From Nitrosomonadaceae bacterium (GTDB taxonomy: Bacteria > Pseudomonadota > Gammaproteobacteria > Burkholderiales > Nitrosomonadaceae), in NCBI GenBank assembly GCA_919902515.1, contig CAKKRD010000036.1:1-38891 (forward strand): DNA of 38,891 bases, in the 5' to 3' direction. The notes under the pieces are model-generated. The model was not told where the DNA came from. It ran no database searches and saw only the letters and a list, made by a program, of their open reading frames with translations. Position 1 is the first letter of the stretch, and each line of letters starts with the position of its first letter. Made by a program: the position numbers and the translations under genes. This document shows, piece after piece, positions 7,990 to 19,309 of the stretch.

Positions 7990-9054
7990 TTACTTGATAA
8001 CGGCTTTCAATTCACCTTTGGCGTATCTGTTTGCCATGTTCTCCAGCATGATCGGCTTGATCTTGCCAGCCTGACCGGCGCAACCGAATGCCTCAAAACG
8101 TGCTTTGCAGATGTCCCTGGCGGCGGCAGTTGCATCCTTGAGAAATTTGCGCGGATCGAATTCGCTCTTGTTCTTTGCCAGGTGACGGCGGACTGCACCG
8201 GTCATGGCGAGGCGGATGTCGGTATCGATATTGATCTTGCGCACGCCATGCTTGATGCCTTCCTGAATTTCTTCTACCGGCACACCGTAGGTCTCTTTCA
8301 TTTCACCGCCAAATTCGCGGATGATGTCGAGCCATTCCTGTGGCACGGAACTGGAGCCGTGCATCACCAGATGGGTATTGGGGATGCGCTGGTGAATCTG
8401 CTTGATGCGCTCGATGGCGAGAATGTCGCCGGTTGGTTTGCGCGTGAACTTATAAGCGCCGTGCGAGGTGCCGATGGCGATAGCCAACGCATCCACGCCG
8501 GTTTGCTTGACAAAATCGGCGGCCTGCTCCGGGTCGGTCAGCAATTGGTCATGGGACAGCTTGCCTTCGGCACCGTGACCGTCTTCCGCTTCACCCATGC
8601 CGGATTCGAGCGAGCCCAGGCAGCCCAGTTCGCCTTCGACAGAAACGCCGACTGCATGCGACATCTCCACTACCTTGGCAGTAACTTCGACGTTGTATTC
8701 GTAGGATGACGGCGTCTTGGCATCGGCCTCCAGCGAACCGTCCATCATGACACTGGAAAAACCGCTGCGGATGGCATTGATGCATACCGCCGGGGATGCG
8801 CCATGGTCCTGGTGCATGACGATGGGGATATGCGGGTAAGCTTCCACCGCCGCCGCGATCAGGTGCCGCAGGAAGGCTTCACCGGCGTATTTGCGCGCGC
8901 CGGCGGAACCTTGCATGATCACCGGGCTGTTGCACTCATCTGCCGCCTGCATAATGGCCTGAATCTGCTCCAGGTTGTTCACATTGAAAGCGGGCAGGCC
9001 ATAGCCATTTTCCGCTGCATGATCCAATAGTTGCCGCAATGATACGAGTGCCAT
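7990..9054 (-). CDS. fba: Fructose-bisphosphate aldolase, class II
   Basis: The enzyme joins dihydroxyacetone phosphate and glyceraldehyde-3-phosphate to fructose-1,6-bisphosphate (Calvin cycle or gluconeogenesis) and runs the reverse in glycolysis. The 354-residue product carries class II zinc-site motifs: MHQDHGA, VEGELG and GTSHGAYKF, with a substrate-binding MHGSSS and NIDTD later. It belongs to the longer Calvin-type class II subgroup. The ATG at 9054 is preferred because a strong AAGGAGG lies 6 bases upstream; an ATG 15 bases earlier falls before that site. It is the last gene of the tkt-gap-pgk-pyk-fba series, 105 bp downstream of pyk, and ends at the bidirectional terminator. Confidence 0.96.
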   Translation of the reverse strand: MALVSLRQLLDHAAENGYGLPAFNVNNLEQIQAIMQAADECNSPVIMQGSAGARKYAGEAFLRHLIAAAVEAYPHIPIVMHQDHGASPAVCINAIRSGFSSVMMDGSLEADAKTPSSYEYNVEVTAKVVEMSHAVGVSVEGELGCLGSLESGMGEAEDGHGAEGKLSHDQLLTDPEQAADFVKQTGVDALAIAIGTSHGAYKFTRKPTGDILAIERIKQIHQRIPNTHLVMHGSSSVPQEWLDIIREFGGEMKETYGVPVEEIQEGIKHGVRKINIDTDIRLAMTGAVRRHLAKNKSEFDPRKFLKDATAAARDICKARFEAFGCAGQAGKIKPIMLENMANRYAKGELKAVIK

Positions 9055-9159
9055 TTGAGCCTCCTTCAAGTAAGAATATACGTATGCCGAATTGAATATT
9101 GAATTGTTGCTGGTGCAAGGTACGGAGCTGTTGCTCGCTGTTCCCGACCCATGTCCTGC

Positions 9160-10596
9160 TTATGCCTTCCTGTGTTCTCCCACTTTAACGATCTTCATGG
9201 TGTTGGTGCCACCTGCCTTGCCGACTGGCTCGCCGATGGTCATGATAATCAGATCGCCGTTACGCACTGCACCGCGCTTGAGCAATTCGCTCTCCGCCAG
9301 ATCCAGGATGGTCTCAGGATCATTCGAGCCCCCGCCGAATTTTATCGGGTAGACGCCGCGAAACAAAGTCATTTTGCGGCGGGTATCTTCCTGTGGACTC
9401 AAAGCGAATATGGGTACATTGGAGTTTCTGCGCGACATCAGCAACACCGTCCGGCCGCTTTGTGTAAGTGCGGCAATGGCGCGGATCTTCAGGCTGCTGG
9501 CGGTGAACATGGTGGCGCGGGCAATCGCTTCTTCGATGGTATCCGGAAGACCGGACTGTATGCGCCGTTGCTCCTGACTTGCCAGAAATTCTTTTTCCGC
9601 TTCCAGGCATACTCTGGCCATGGCCTCGACCGCTTCAACCGGGTACTCTCCCGCAGCGGACTCCGCCGACAGCATTACCGCATCGGTGCCGTCCAGCACC
9701 GCATTGGCCACGTCGGATACTTCCGCCCGGGTTGGAATCGGGCTGGTGATCATTGATTCCATCATCTGAGTGGCGGTCACCACCAGTTTGTTGCTGAGAC
9801 GAGCCGCACGTATCATGCGTTTCTGCAATGCCGGCACCACCGCGTCACCTACTTCCACCGCCAGATCGCCGCGCGCTACCATGATGGCGTCGGAGGCCTG
9901 CAAAATATCGTCCAGCGCCATGATTGCTTCTGAGCGCTCAATTTTTGCCATCATCAGACTTTTGCCGCCAGCCTCGCGCATCAAGTCACGTGCCCAGCGC
10001 ATGTCCTCGCCGGTGCGCGGGAAAGACACCGCCAGGTAATCCGCCTTGAGCGCTGCGGCAGTCTTGATGTCCTCCATATCCTTGCTGGTTAATGCAGGCG
10101 CACTGAGTCCGCCGCCTTTGCGGTTGATCCCCTTATTGTTGGACAGCACTCCGCCTTGCTCCACCACGCAATGCACTTGGCGTCCCTTGACCTGGGAAAC
10201 ACCTAACACGATGCGGCCATCATCCAGCATCAGGGTTACGCCGGTTCCCACATCATTCGGCAGTTCTTTGTAATCCAGCCCCACCTTTTCCTGATCACCC
10301 AGTTCGCACTCGGCATCGAGTACGAATTTGTCACCGGCTTTCAGCGTGATTTTCCCATGCTCGAATTTGCCGATACGGATTTTCGGTCCCTGCAGATCTG
10401 CCAGTACGCCCACAGTCTGACCGGCGGAACGGGCCAGCGAACGAGCTAGCTCGGCATGTTCGATGTGTTCCTCTCTGGTGCCATGGGAAAAATTAATGCG
10501 GACTACGTCAACCCCGGCATTGATCATGCGCTCCAGAACCTTGGGGTCGCTGGATGCGGGACCGAGGGTTACGACGATTTTTGTTCTACGGATCAT
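9160..10596 (-). CDS. pyk: Pyruvate kinase
   Basis: The 478-residue protein transfers phosphate from phosphoenolpyruvate to ADP. It starts with RRTKIVVTLGPAS, contains the RINFSHG region, the AKIERSEA active-site lysine motif and MVARGDLAVEVG, and ends with a typical allosteric C domain (about 350-478). No strong Shine-Dalgarno precedes the ATG, and the gap from pgk is only 32 bp, so translation may be coupled to upstream genes. Having pyk between pgk and fba places glycolytic exit and Calvin-cycle enzymes in one transcription unit. Confidence 0.96.
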   Translation of the reverse strand: MIRRTKIVVTLGPASSDPKVLERMINAGVDVVRINFSHGTREEHIEHAELARSLARSAGQTVGVLADLQGPKIRIGKFEHGKITLKAGDKFVLDAECELGDQEKVGLDYKELPNDVGTGVTLMLDDGRIVLGVSQVKGRQVHCVVEQGGVLSNNKGINRKGGGLSAPALTSKDMEDIKTAAALKADYLAVSFPRTGEDMRWARDLMREAGGKSLMMAKIERSEAIMALDDILQASDAIMVARGDLAVEVGDAVVPALQKRMIRAARLSNKLVVTATQMMESMITSPIPTRAEVSDVANAVLDGTDAVMLSAESAAGEYPVEAVEAMARVCLEAEKEFLASQEQRRIQSGLPDTIEEAIARATMFTASSLKIRAIAALTQSGRTVLLMSRRNSNVPIFALSPQEDTRRKMTLFRGVYPIKFGGGSNDPETILDLAESELLKRGAVRNGDLIIMTIGEPVGKAGGTNTMKIVKVGEHRKA

Positions 10597-10628
10597 TTTA
10601 TGAATGGGGCTAAGGTGTGCCGCAGGCG

Positions 10629-11807
10629 TCAGCGTGCGCGCTGTTCCAGTATTTCCACGGCAGGCAGCTTTTTGCCTTCGAGAAATTCCAGGAATGCACC
10701 GCCAGCAGTCGAGATATAGGATATTTTGTCATAGATGCCGTATTTCTGGATCGCGGCGATGGTATCGCCACCCCCCGCCAGGGTAAAGGCCTTGGTGTTG
10801 GCGATAGCCATGGCGATGGTTTTGGTGCCGGCGCCGAACTGGTCGAACTCGAATACGCCGACTGGGCCATTCCATACCACCGTGCCAGCCTGCATGATGA
10901 TGTCGGCCAGTTCCTGCGCACTCTTGGGCCCGATATCGAAAATCATCTCGTCATCGGCGACTGCATCAGCGTTTTTCAACACCGCCGGTTCATTCACATC
11001 GAATTTTTTACCCACCACGACATCCACCGCGATCGGGATGGAGGCATTACGTTTTGCCATTTTATCCATCAGCATTCGCGCGGTAGGAATTAGATCATCT
11101 TCGCACAGGGATTTGCCGATGTTCTTGCCGGTGGCCTTAAGGAAAGTATTGGCGATGCCGCCGCCGACCACCATTTGGTCAACTTTCTCAGACAGGGATT
11201 CAAGTATGGTCAGTTTGGTTGAGACCTTGGAACCGCCGACGATGGCAACCATCGGCCGTGCTGGACTCAGCAGCGCTTTGGTCAGTGCGTCCAGCTCTTG
11301 CGTCAGCAGGATGCCAGCGCAGGCAACGGCGGCGTATTTGGCGATGCCGTGGGTCGAGGCTTCGGCACGGTGCGCGGTGCCGAAGGCATCCATCACGAAC
11401 ACATCGCACAGCCGGGCGTATTTTTGCGCGGTCTCATCGACATTTTTCTTTTCGCCTTTGTTGATGCGGCAATTCTCCAGCACGACCAGTTCGCCTTCCG
11501 CAACCTCGAATCCGCCCTCAATCCAATCCCTGATCAGGCGCACGGGTTTACCCAGACGCGCGGCAATATTGTCGGCAACTGGTTTAAGCGAATTTTCTTC
11601 GGACCAAACGCCTTCTTCCGGGCGACCCAAGTGCGAGGTCACCATCACTTTGGCACCTTGTTTCAGACAGTGGCTGATAGTAGCCATGGAAGCAGTAATG
11701 CGCGCATCGGATGTGACCTTGCCGTCTTTGACGGGTACGTTGAGATCGGCACGAATGAACACACGTCTACCCTTGAGATCGAGGTCTACGAGTCTGATGA
11801 CGGACAT
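10629..11807 (-). CDS. pgk: Phosphoglycerate kinase
   Basis: Pgk catalyses the reversible phosphorylation of 3-phosphoglycerate by ATP, central to both CO2 fixation and glycolysis. The 392-residue product has the FIRADLNVP start, the substrate arginine region ([10 protein letters not shown]), NGPVGVFE and the C-terminal nucleotide loop GGGDTIAA. The ATG at 11807 is chosen over one 12 bases upstream because GGAG sits 8 bases before it and the family begins near MxVxRLxDLDLKG. It lies between gap and pyk; an 11-bp-stem hairpin separates it from gap. Confidence 0.96.
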   Translation of the reverse strand: MSVIRLVDLDLKGRRVFIRADLNVPVKDGKVTSDARITASMATISHCLKQGAKVMVTSHLGRPEEGVWSEENSLKPVADNIAARLGKPVRLIRDWIEGGFEVAEGELVVLENCRINKGEKKNVDETAQKYARLCDVFVMDAFGTAHRAEASTHGIAKYAAVACAGILLTQELDALTKALLSPARPMVAIVGGSKVSTKLTILESLSEKVDQMVVGGGIANTFLKATGKNIGKSLCEDDLIPTARMLMDKMAKRNASIPIAVDVVVGKKFDVNEPAVLKNADAVADDEMIFDIGPKSAQELADIIMQAGTVVWNGPVGVFEFDQFGAGTKTIAMAIANTKAFTLAGGGDTIAAIQKYGIYDKISYISTAGGAFLEFLEGKKLPAVEILEQRAR

Positions 11808-11830
11808 AAAAAGCTCCAAATTTGTAATGG

Positions 11831-11860
11831 GTAAGGGATGGCTTACGCGCCATCCCTTAC
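11831..11860 (-). terminator. Intergenic hairpin between gap and pgk
   Basis: A perfect 11-bp inverted repeat, GTAAGGGATGG (11831-11841) and CCATCCCTTAC (11850-11860), encloses an 8-base loop. No T-run follows, so it is more likely an mRNA-processing or stability element, or a weak attenuator, than a full terminator. Confidence 0.5.
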
Positions 11861-11928
11861 ATTGCGACGCATTTGCGACGTGAGAAGCACAATGGGTGTT
11901 TAGCTTATTTGTTACGCTTCATTGCAAA

Positions 11929-12993
<1,065 letters not shown>

Positions 12994-13001
12994 TCAATTA
13001 G

Positions 13002-15017
13002 TTAGATTACGCTCTTCACTGTCTTCACCACATTCTCAACGGTGAAGCCGAAATGTTTGAACAGCTCGCTGGCTGGTGCGGACTCGCCAAAGGTTTCCAT
13101 GCCCACTACCGCACCTTCAAGCCCCACGTACTTGCGCCAGAAATCGGCGATCCCTGCTTCTACTGCGACGCGCCGCACCCCACTGAGCAGCACGCTGTCC
13201 TTGTAGGCTTGGTCCTGACGATCAAACAGATTAGTGCAAGGCATTGAGACCACGCGCACATGGATGCCTGTTTCGGCCAGTTCTTTTTGCGCACTCATTG
13301 CCAGCCCAATTTCCGAGCCGGTAGCGATGATGATTGCCCGCGGTTTGCCACCCGCCGCTTCCGACAGGATATAGCCACCCTTGTCGATCAGCTTGATGGT
13401 GGCTGCGTCGCGTTTCTGGAATGGCAGATTCTGGCGGCTGAAGATCAGGGTCGAAGGGCCGTTCATGCGTTCAATTGCCCGTGCCCAGGCCACTGCGGAC
13501 TCGACTGTGTCGCAGGGACGCCATACGTCCATGTTGGGGATATAGCGCAGTGTCGCAGTCTGCTCCACCGGTTGGTGCGTCGGGCCATCTTCACCCAGGC
13601 CGATCGAATCGTGCGTAAACACGAACAGGTTGCGGATTTTCATCAGCGCTGCCATGCGCAGGGCGTTGCGCGCGTACTCTGAGAACATCAGGAAAGTGGC
13701 GCCGTAGGGGATGATGCCGCCGTGCAACGACAATCCATTCATCATGGCGCTCATGCCGAATTCACGCACTCCGTAATACACATAATTGCCGCCGCTTTCA
13801 CGGCTGACACCTTTCGAGCCCGACCACAAGGTAAGGTTGGATCCAGCCAGATCGGCCGAACCCCCAATCAGCTCCGGCAGCATTGGCGCCAATCCCTCAA
13901 TCGCATTTTGTGAAGCCTTGCGGGTGGCAATGGTTTCTTCCTTGGCATTGACGCGATTGATGAAACCTTCGGCGTGCTCACGCCAGTTGGCCGGCAGATC
14001 ACCTGCCATGCGGCGCGTGAATTCTGCAGCCTCGGCGGGATATTGCTTGGTATATTCGGCAAATTTCTGGTCCCATTCGGCTTCCAGTTTCTTGCCCTTG
14101 GCGCGTCCATCCCACATGTCATAGATTTCCTGGGGGATTTCAAACGGCAGATGGTTCCAGCCGATGTGGGGACGGGCGGCGGCAATCTCCGCATCGCCCA
14201 GCGCCGCGCCGTGTACTTCGTGGGTGTTGGCTTTATTGGGAGAACCCAGGCCGATTACAGTTTTGCAGCAAATCATCGAAGGCTTGTTGCTGGCCCGCTT
14301 GGCCGCTTCAATCGCCGCCTCAATGGCTACCGGGTCGTGACCGTTGACATTGGGCACCACATGCCAGCCGTAAGCTTCAAAGCGCTTGGGCGTGTCGTCG
14401 GTGAACCAGCCTTCTACATGGCCGTCTATGGAGATGCCATTGTCGTCGTAAAAACAGATCAGCTTGCCTAGTCCCAGGGTGCCCGCCAGTGAACAGGCTT
14501 CGTGGGAAATTCCTTCCATCAGACAGCCATCGCCAAGGAACACGTAGCTATAGTGGTTGACGATGTCGAAACCGGGGCGATTGAACTCGGCAGCCAGAAT
14601 TTTTTCCGCCAGCGCCATACCTACTGCGTTGGTGATGCCTTGTCCCAGGGGGCCAGTGGTAGTTTCCACGCCAGGTGTGTAGCCATATTCGGGATGGCCG
14701 GGAGTTTTGGAATGAAACTGGCGGAAACGCTTGATCTCCTCCATCGGCAAATCGTAGCCGGTAAGGTGCAGCAGCGCATAAATCAACATCGAGCCGTGCC
14801 CGTTGGATAGCACGAAGCGATCGCGGTCGGCCCACTTGGGGTTGGTAGGGTTGTGGCGCAGATGATGAATCCACAACACCTCGGCGATTTCCGCCATGCC
14901 CATGGGCATGCCAGGATGGCCGGAATTGGCTTTTTGCACAGCGTCCATCGCCAACGCGCGGATGGCGCTGGTCAGATTCTTGAATACCGGCGCATTAAAA
15001 TCATTGAATGTTCCCAT
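13002..15017 (-). CDS. tkt: Transketolase
   Basis: Transketolase moves two-carbon ketol units between sugar phosphates using thiamine diphosphate, in the Calvin and pentose phosphate cycles. The 671-residue protein has the family features in order: [17 protein letters not shown] near the N terminus, the ThDP motif GDGCLMEG, the central [19 protein letters not shown] pyrimidine-domain segment and a C-terminal domain. The ATG at 15017 is preferred over earlier in-frame starts (15047, 15068) because a GAGGGAG lies upstream and the added residues do not fit the family. It is the first gene of the carbon operon and has a good promoter at 15109-15137. Confidence 0.95.
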   Translation of the reverse strand: MGTFNDFNAPVFKNLTSAIRALAMDAVQKANSGHPGMPMGMAEIAEVLWIHHLRHNPTNPKWADRDRFVLSNGHGSMLIYALLHLTGYDLPMEEIKRFRQFHSKTPGHPEYGYTPGVETTTGPLGQGITNAVGMALAEKILAAEFNRPGFDIVNHYSYVFLGDGCLMEGISHEACSLAGTLGLGKLICFYDDNGISIDGHVEGWFTDDTPKRFEAYGWHVVPNVNGHDPVAIEAAIEAAKRASNKPSMICCKTVIGLGSPNKANTHEVHGAALGDAEIAAARPHIGWNHLPFEIPQEIYDMWDGRAKGKKLEAEWDQKFAEYTKQYPAEAAEFTRRMAGDLPANWREHAEGFINRVNAKEETIATRKASQNAIEGLAPMLPELIGGSADLAGSNLTLWSGSKGVSRESGGNYVYYGVREFGMSAMMNGLSLHGGIIPYGATFLMFSEYARNALRMAALMKIRNLFVFTHDSIGLGEDGPTHQPVEQTATLRYIPNMDVWRPCDTVESAVAWARAIERMNGPSTLIFSRQNLPFQKRDAATIKLIDKGGYILSEAAGGKPRAIIIATGSEIGLAMSAQKELAETGIHVRVVSMPCTNLFDRQDQAYKDSVLLSGVRRVAVEAGIADFWRKYVGLEGAVVGMETFGESAPASELFKHFGFTVENVVKTVKSVI

Positions 15018-15108
15018 GGACGCGGACTCCCTCGCTCGACTAGACATAAAAAAATAAAAAGACAGCATGCATCCGACCTAAACAGCGATGCGCGCTGGCA
15101 AAAGTAAC

Positions 15109-15137
15109 ATTATCGCTTAAGATGCGGTGTCAGACAA
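15109..15137 (-). promoter_or_regulatory. Predicted sigma70-type promoter for tkt
   Basis: On the minus strand, TTGTCT (15132-15137) and GATAAT (15109-15114) are separated by exactly 17 bases; they match the -35 and -10 consensus at 4 and 5 of 6 positions. The predicted start would be near 15102, about 85 bases before the tkt ATG. Confidence 0.55.
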
Positions 15138-15151
15138 CTGTGAAAGACTCT

Positions 15152-15172
15152 GGGGAATCTCTGAACAAGTCC
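15152..15172 (+). repeat. Dispersed short repeat, copy 3
   Basis: GGGGAATCTCTGAACAAGTCC matches the repeat core. It lies in the tkt-ntrX intergenic region, just upstream of the predicted tkt promoter and 20 bp beyond the ntrX stop. Confidence 0.6.
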
Positions 15173-15191
15173 TCCATGGAGTGCGTTACTG

Positions 15192-16442
15192 TCAGTGATT
15201 CCGTAGTTTGATGCCTAACAGCTTGAGTTTGCGGTAAAGATGTGTGCGTTCCAGCCCCGATCGTTCTGCCACTCGGGTCATGTTGCCGTTTTCCTGCTCG
15301 ATGAGTCGGTCAAAATATGTTTTTTCAAACAAGTCACGTGCTTCGCGCAGGGGAATGTTAAGCGGCACACTGGAGACGGCCTGTGCCGACATCGGGGAAG
15401 CCAGTGCCTGCAGCACATCGTCAATTGAAATTTCATCACTCGTGCAGGTTAGCGCCAAAGAGCGCACCACGCCGGTCAGTTGTGCGAGATTTCCGGGCCA
15501 GTCATAGTTGCGTAACGCATTGAGCGCGGCGGTGCTGAATTGCCGCAGCGATACTTCGCCTGATTCAATGCTGCGCGAGAGTATCTGGCTGGCAAGCTCG
15601 GGAATATCTTCCCGATGCGCCTTTAGTGCGGGGATATTAATGCAGAGGCTGCTCAAAATCTCATATAACCTGGGGTCATAGGCGCCTTGTGCCGTCAGGT
15701 CCACCAGTGGTGTGGAGGTGACGCACACAAGCCGTACGTTGTATTTTTCCAGTTTGCCCAACAGCAGCAGCAGGCCTTTCTGCTCCAGCCGGTTGAGTTT
15801 GCCGATCTCTTTGAGAAACAACAATCCGCCTCGTGCCTGCTCCAGCAAGGCAAACGGGGTGTCCGCAAGAGACGTGAGTGTCTCCGGCTCCACCCAAGGT
15901 GTATTGGGGCGGTGCAGGAAGCGCACACACAGTTCCATCCCGGTTCCCGGTTCACCAGTGAGCAGCAGTGGCGTTTTCAGGTTGGCGACCTGTTCCAGGC
16001 GTTTTTTTAGATTAGCGATCATCGACCCCTTACCCAGGCCGGTGAGTGAAAGAGTGGAAGGCGGCTTGACCTGGCCGCCGCGTAACGCACGTCCTACCGT
16101 ACTCAACAGTTTTTGCAGCGGTATCGGTTTTTCCAGATAACCGAATGCACCAATACGCGTTGCCTCCACCGCAGTGTCGATGGTGCCGTGTCCCGACATC
16201 ATCACCACCGGCATGGTGAGAAGCCCGCTGCCCGCCCACTCTTTCAGCAGGGTGATGCCATCGGTGTCCGGCATCCAGATGTCCAGTAGCACTAGATCGG
16301 GGCGCGTCTGGTTACGCCAGTTGCGGGCCTGTCCAGCATTCTCTGCCAGTGCTACGCGGTAGCCCTCATCACGCAAGATTTCAGACAGCAGTTCGCGTAT
16401 ACCGATTTCGTCATCAACGACAAGTATTGTATTGTTGGTCAT
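15192..16442 (-). CDS. ntrX: NtrX-like response regulator with a degenerate AAA+ domain
   Basis: The 416-residue protein has an intact receiver (Asp10/Asp11 acidic pair, phosphoacceptor Asp54 in LVLLDIWMPD, Lys105), a central NtrC-type AAA+ region (about 135-345) and a C-terminal Fis-type helix-turn-helix (about 380-416). The AAA+ part is unusual: the Walker A loop reads GEPGTGME with Met169 in place of the ATP-binding Lys, the Walker B segment reads LLFLKEIG with Lys211 where Asp is usual, and the segment that should hold the GAFTGA sigma54 loop is missing. It therefore probably cannot hydrolyse ATP or activate sigma54 and likely works as a phosphorylation-controlled DNA-binding regulator. 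It is the partner of the upstream ntrY. Confidence 0.9.
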   Translation of the reverse strand: MTNNTILVVDDEIGIRELLSEILRDEGYRVALAENAGQARNWRNQTRPDLVLLDIWMPDTDGITLLKEWAGSGLLTMPVVMMSGHGTIDTAVEATRIGAFGYLEKPIPLQKLLSTVGRALRGGQVKPPSTLSLTGLGKGSMIANLKKRLEQVANLKTPLLLTGEPGTGMELCVRFLHRPNTPWVEPETLTSLADTPFALLEQARGGLLFLKEIGKLNRLEQKGLLLLLGKLEKYNVRLVCVTSTPLVDLTAQGAYDPRLYEILSSLCINIPALKAHREDIPELASQILSRSIESGEVSLRQFSTAALNALRNYDWPGNLAQLTGVVRSLALTCTSDEISIDDVLQALASPMSAQAVSSVPLNIPLREARDLFEKTYFDRLIEQENGNMTRVAERSGLERTHLYRKLKLLGIKLRNH

Positions 16443-16508
16443 AATTCTAGAATCGAATACCCGGCCATGGTGGACATAACCCGGATGTTTATTTGTGGTT
16501 GGCCGTAA

Positions 16509-18680
16509 TCATACGGTTTCATGTTTAATTGCCGAACTGTTTTCCACCGTTATGGGCAGAGTAATGGAGATACGGGCTCCGTGGGGCAGAATGTTTTCGA
16601 TTTGTATCGTGCCGCTGTGTTCCTCGATGATTTTCTTGACGATGGGCAGCCCGAGTCCCGTACCCTTGGGCTTGGTGGTAACGTAAGGCTCAAACGCGCG
16701 CGCCCTGACCTGATCTGGAAACCCCGCACCGTTGTCGCTCACACTAAGGCGCACCATACCCTGCGCCATTTCGGTGCGCACCGAAATGGCGGGTTCCGCG
16801 ACACCCGCCAGTGTGTCCTGAGCGTTTTGTAGCAGATTGTGGATCACTTGACGCAATCGTGTCGAATCACCCCTCACCAGCGGCAGGCCGGAAGCGAGTG
16901 CCAAGTGAATGCACGGGCGCAGATCTTCCGCCGTCCCCACATTCGCTGTCTCATATAATGCCAGCACTTCCTGTACCAGTTTGTTGATATCCAGCAGGTG
17001 CAATTCCAATTTCGGTGCACGTGCATATTCGCTGAATTCATTGACCATTCTCTTCAGCGCTTCCACCTGATTGACGATGATTTCGGTTGAGCGCCGCAAT
17101 ATTTCTGCATCCTGCCCGTCCAGTTTCTCCGCAAGTTTGTGCTGCATGCGCTCGGCAGAAAGCTGGATGGGTGTGAGCGGATTCTTGATTTCATGAGCCA
17201 GGCGCCGTGCCACTTCACCCCATGCCGCAGTGCGTTGCGCCTGCAGCAGGCTGGTGATGTCATCAAACACCACGACACCGCCACCGCCCGACACATGCGG
17301 CAGACGCGTCCCGCGCAGCAGCAGCACCTGGTTACCACCATCCCCGGGGCGCTCCACCTGGCGCTGCCACTCGCCTGTTTTCCCCGAATGGAATCCTCCC
17401 AGAATCGCAGCTTCGAGAGAACGCAGTTGAGGTGCTTGTGCTGCGCATTCCTCCATGGTCAATCCTTCGAGACCGGTCAGGGAAACCTTCAGAATTTGTT
17501 CTGCGCTAAGATTTGCGGTGCGCAGGCGTAAGCTTTCATCGAATACCAGAACACCGGATGAAAGATTGGACAGTATGCTTTCCAGGTAGGCCCTGGCGCT
17601 TTCCACCTCCTGCTGGTTACGTTGGGTCACCGTGCGCGCTTCCTCCAGTTGCTGGGTCATAAGGTTGAATGATTCGGTCAGCACCCCCAACTCATCTTTA
17701 CTTTGCACCGGGTGGCGCCTGCTGAAGTCGCCCTGAGCCACGGCGCGGGTGCCTTCAGCCAGCATGCCCAGCGGTGCGCTTAATCGTTCGCTGATGAGGA
17801 ACGCTGCAGCCAGCGCAGAAAGAAGCGAAAGCAGCAGCGCAAGTGTCAATGTCACTGCGTAGAGCTCCTTCATCCCTTGGCGCGATAATGACAATGCCTG
17901 ATAATCGCGATACACTGCCTGCACCATTTCCGCGTCTCCGGCCAGATGTTTCGGTACCGGCTGCAACAATTGCAGTATGCGACTGTCTTCCTCTAGGCTT
18001 AGCCCATTGACCGGTGCCACCACCCGTAAATACAAGCCCTTGCCGGGTATGGATTCAATCTCACTATAGGCTCCCTGCATTCTTATCTGGTCCATCACCG
18101 CCGCACCCGGCATTTCCGCGAATAAGCCGCTACCATCCGTAGCAGAAAACGCGATTATCCTGCCGTCTTGATTAAACAGCGTGGCCTCCTGCATCTGTGA
18201 TCGATCCAGCAGTTGGTCTAGTGTTGGCAGCGGCACAGCAGATTGCTTGGATAGCGCAAGTGCGGTGGCTTGGGTTTTCTCGCGCAATTCACCCAGTAGA
18301 TTGTCGAGCACGGTACGCCCCAGGTTTAAACCACCTTCGAGCGCCCGATCTACTTTGACATCAAACCAGGATTCGATACTTTTCCCCAGGAACTGCACCG
18401 ATACGCTATATACCAGCACACCCGGAAGAATCGCCATCAGCGAGAAGATCAGTAACAGGCGCAATGCCAGTCTGGAACCGAATACACCGGCCTTGAGCCT
18501 GCGCCTGAGCCGCCACAGCAGATACCCCACCATTGCCATGAGAAACAGTACAAAGCCGACGTTGAGCGCGATCAGAAGTTGATAACGGCGTTCAAAGAAT
18601 TCGGTGTTGGCACCTGCGGTTGCAAGTAGAAACAACATCACCGCACCCAGTCCCACGCCAATAATGATGATGTACTTCAC
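16509..18680 (-). CDS. ntrY: NtrY-like membrane sensor histidine kinase
   Basis: The 723-residue kinase has about four membrane segments (roughly residues 3-22, 36-56, 70-92 and 280-305), a periplasmic sensing loop between the third and fourth, a HAMP domain, a PAS-like region (about 370-460), a HisKA domain with His496 in HEIKNPLTP, and an HATPase domain with NLLQNAQD, DNGAGFP and GTGLGLPIV. The start is read as GTG at 18680, whose GTGA overlaps the stop of the upstream DUF4390 gene and which has GGAGG 6 bases upstream; a longer frame from 18755 would overlap that gene. In other Proteobacteria NtrYX has been linked to nitrogen, redox and respiratory control; the signal here is unknown. Confidence 0.93.
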   Translation of the reverse strand: MKYIIIIGVGLGAVMLFLLATAGANTEFFERRYQLLIALNVGFVLFLMAMVGYLLWRLRRRLKAGVFGSRLALRLLLIFSLMAILPGVLVYSVSVQFLGKSIESWFDVKVDRALEGGLNLGRTVLDNLLGELREKTQATALALSKQSAVPLPTLDQLLDRSQMQEATLFNQDGRIIAFSATDGSGLFAEMPGAAVMDQIRMQGAYSEIESIPGKGLYLRVVAPVNGLSLEEDSRILQLLQPVPKHLAGDAEMVQAVYRDYQALSLSRQGMKELYAVTLTLALLLSLLSALAAAFLISERLSAPLGMLAEGTRAVAQGDFSRRHPVQSKDELGVLTESFNLMTQQLEEARTVTQRNQQEVESARAYLESILSNLSSGVLVFDESLRLRTANLSAEQILKVSLTGLEGLTMEECAAQAPQLRSLEAAILGGFHSGKTGEWQRQVERPGDGGNQVLLLRGTRLPHVSGGGGVVVFDDITSLLQAQRTAAWGEVARRLAHEIKNPLTPIQLSAERMQHKLAEKLDGQDAEILRRSTEIIVNQVEALKRMVNEFSEYARAPKLELHLLDINKLVQEVLALYETANVGTAEDLRPCIHLALASGLPLVRGDSTRLRQVIHNLLQNAQDTLAGVAEPAISVRTEMAQGMVRLSVSDNGAGFPDQVRARAFEPYVTTKPKGTGLGLPIVKKIIEEHSGTIQIENILPHGARISITLPITVENSSAIKHETV

Positions 18681-19309
18681 GGTCTGCCTCCGTGCTGAGG
18701 CTTCTGCGCTGGCAGTCGCACATTCCATTGCAATGTGTCGGAGCTCAGATTCCACTCTCTGGAGCTGAGCGCCTCTACCTGGAACGGTTTAGGCAGGCGC
18801 GACAGGTCAAGCCACACGCGCAGTTCCGCAATGTACTCCGCCTCCTGGTTCAGTTCAGAATTTGCCACAATGGGGCGATTACGCAAGCGTCCTAAAGCCT
18901 GTAGCGCCCCCTTCAGCGTGCTGAAGTTCTGCGACAATGATCCGCGGCTCAAACGGTATTGGCGGGTGAGTGCGTAATAGCTCAATGCCTCACGCTGCTT
19001 GCTCCGGGCAACTTTTTCGTCGAGCCAGTACCAGCGTGGACTCAGCAGATTGAGCTCGCTTACAAAATACAGCACGATCCCACGCTCGAGTGCCCGCTCC
19101 AGCATGGGGTTGAGTGCAATCTCAACATCGGCGTTGAACTGATAACCTTCATCCGCGGCGTCCAGCGCAACAGACTTTATGCGTATGTCTTCCGCCTGGA
19201 CAGGAGCAGCCAGCAATAATCCCGCGGCTAGCAGCAGCGTCGCGGCCACGCGCAACAGTCGTGCGATGGGATCAGGCTTTGTGCAACAGGGTGTAGAAGA
19301 AACCGTCAT
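18677..19309 (-). CDS. DUF4390 domain-containing exported protein
   Basis: This 210-residue protein of unknown function matches the DUF4390 family seen between rsmB and ntrY in betaproteobacteria. An N-terminal hydrophobic stretch (VAATLLLAAGLLLAAP) ending in VQA-ED looks like a signal peptide, placing it in the periplasm, followed by a beta-rich domain with SPRWYWLDEKV and YALTRQYRLS. The ATG at 19309 is favoured (GGA about 8 bases upstream); it overlaps rsmB by 38 bases, and a GTG at 19249 is the alternative. It overlaps ntrY as GTGA. Tight coupling suggests a role in NtrY signalling, which is inference. Confidence 0.85.
   Translation of the reverse strand: MTVSSTPCCTKPDPIARLLRVAATLLLAAGLLLAAPVQAEDIRIKSVALDAADEGYQFNADVEIALNPMLERALERGIVLYFVSELNLLSPRWYWLDEKVARSKQREALSYYALTRQYRLSRGSLSQNFSTLKGALQALGRLRNRPIVANSELNQEAEYIAELRVWLDLSRLPKPFQVEALSSREWNLSSDTLQWNVRLPAQKPQHGGRP

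Noticed and set aside
10735-11883. A 382-codon open frame on the plus strand opposite pgk
   Set aside because: It is antisense to a clear phosphoglycerate kinase gene and its product is rich in Ser, Thr and Pro with no motif, as expected for a shadow of codon bias.
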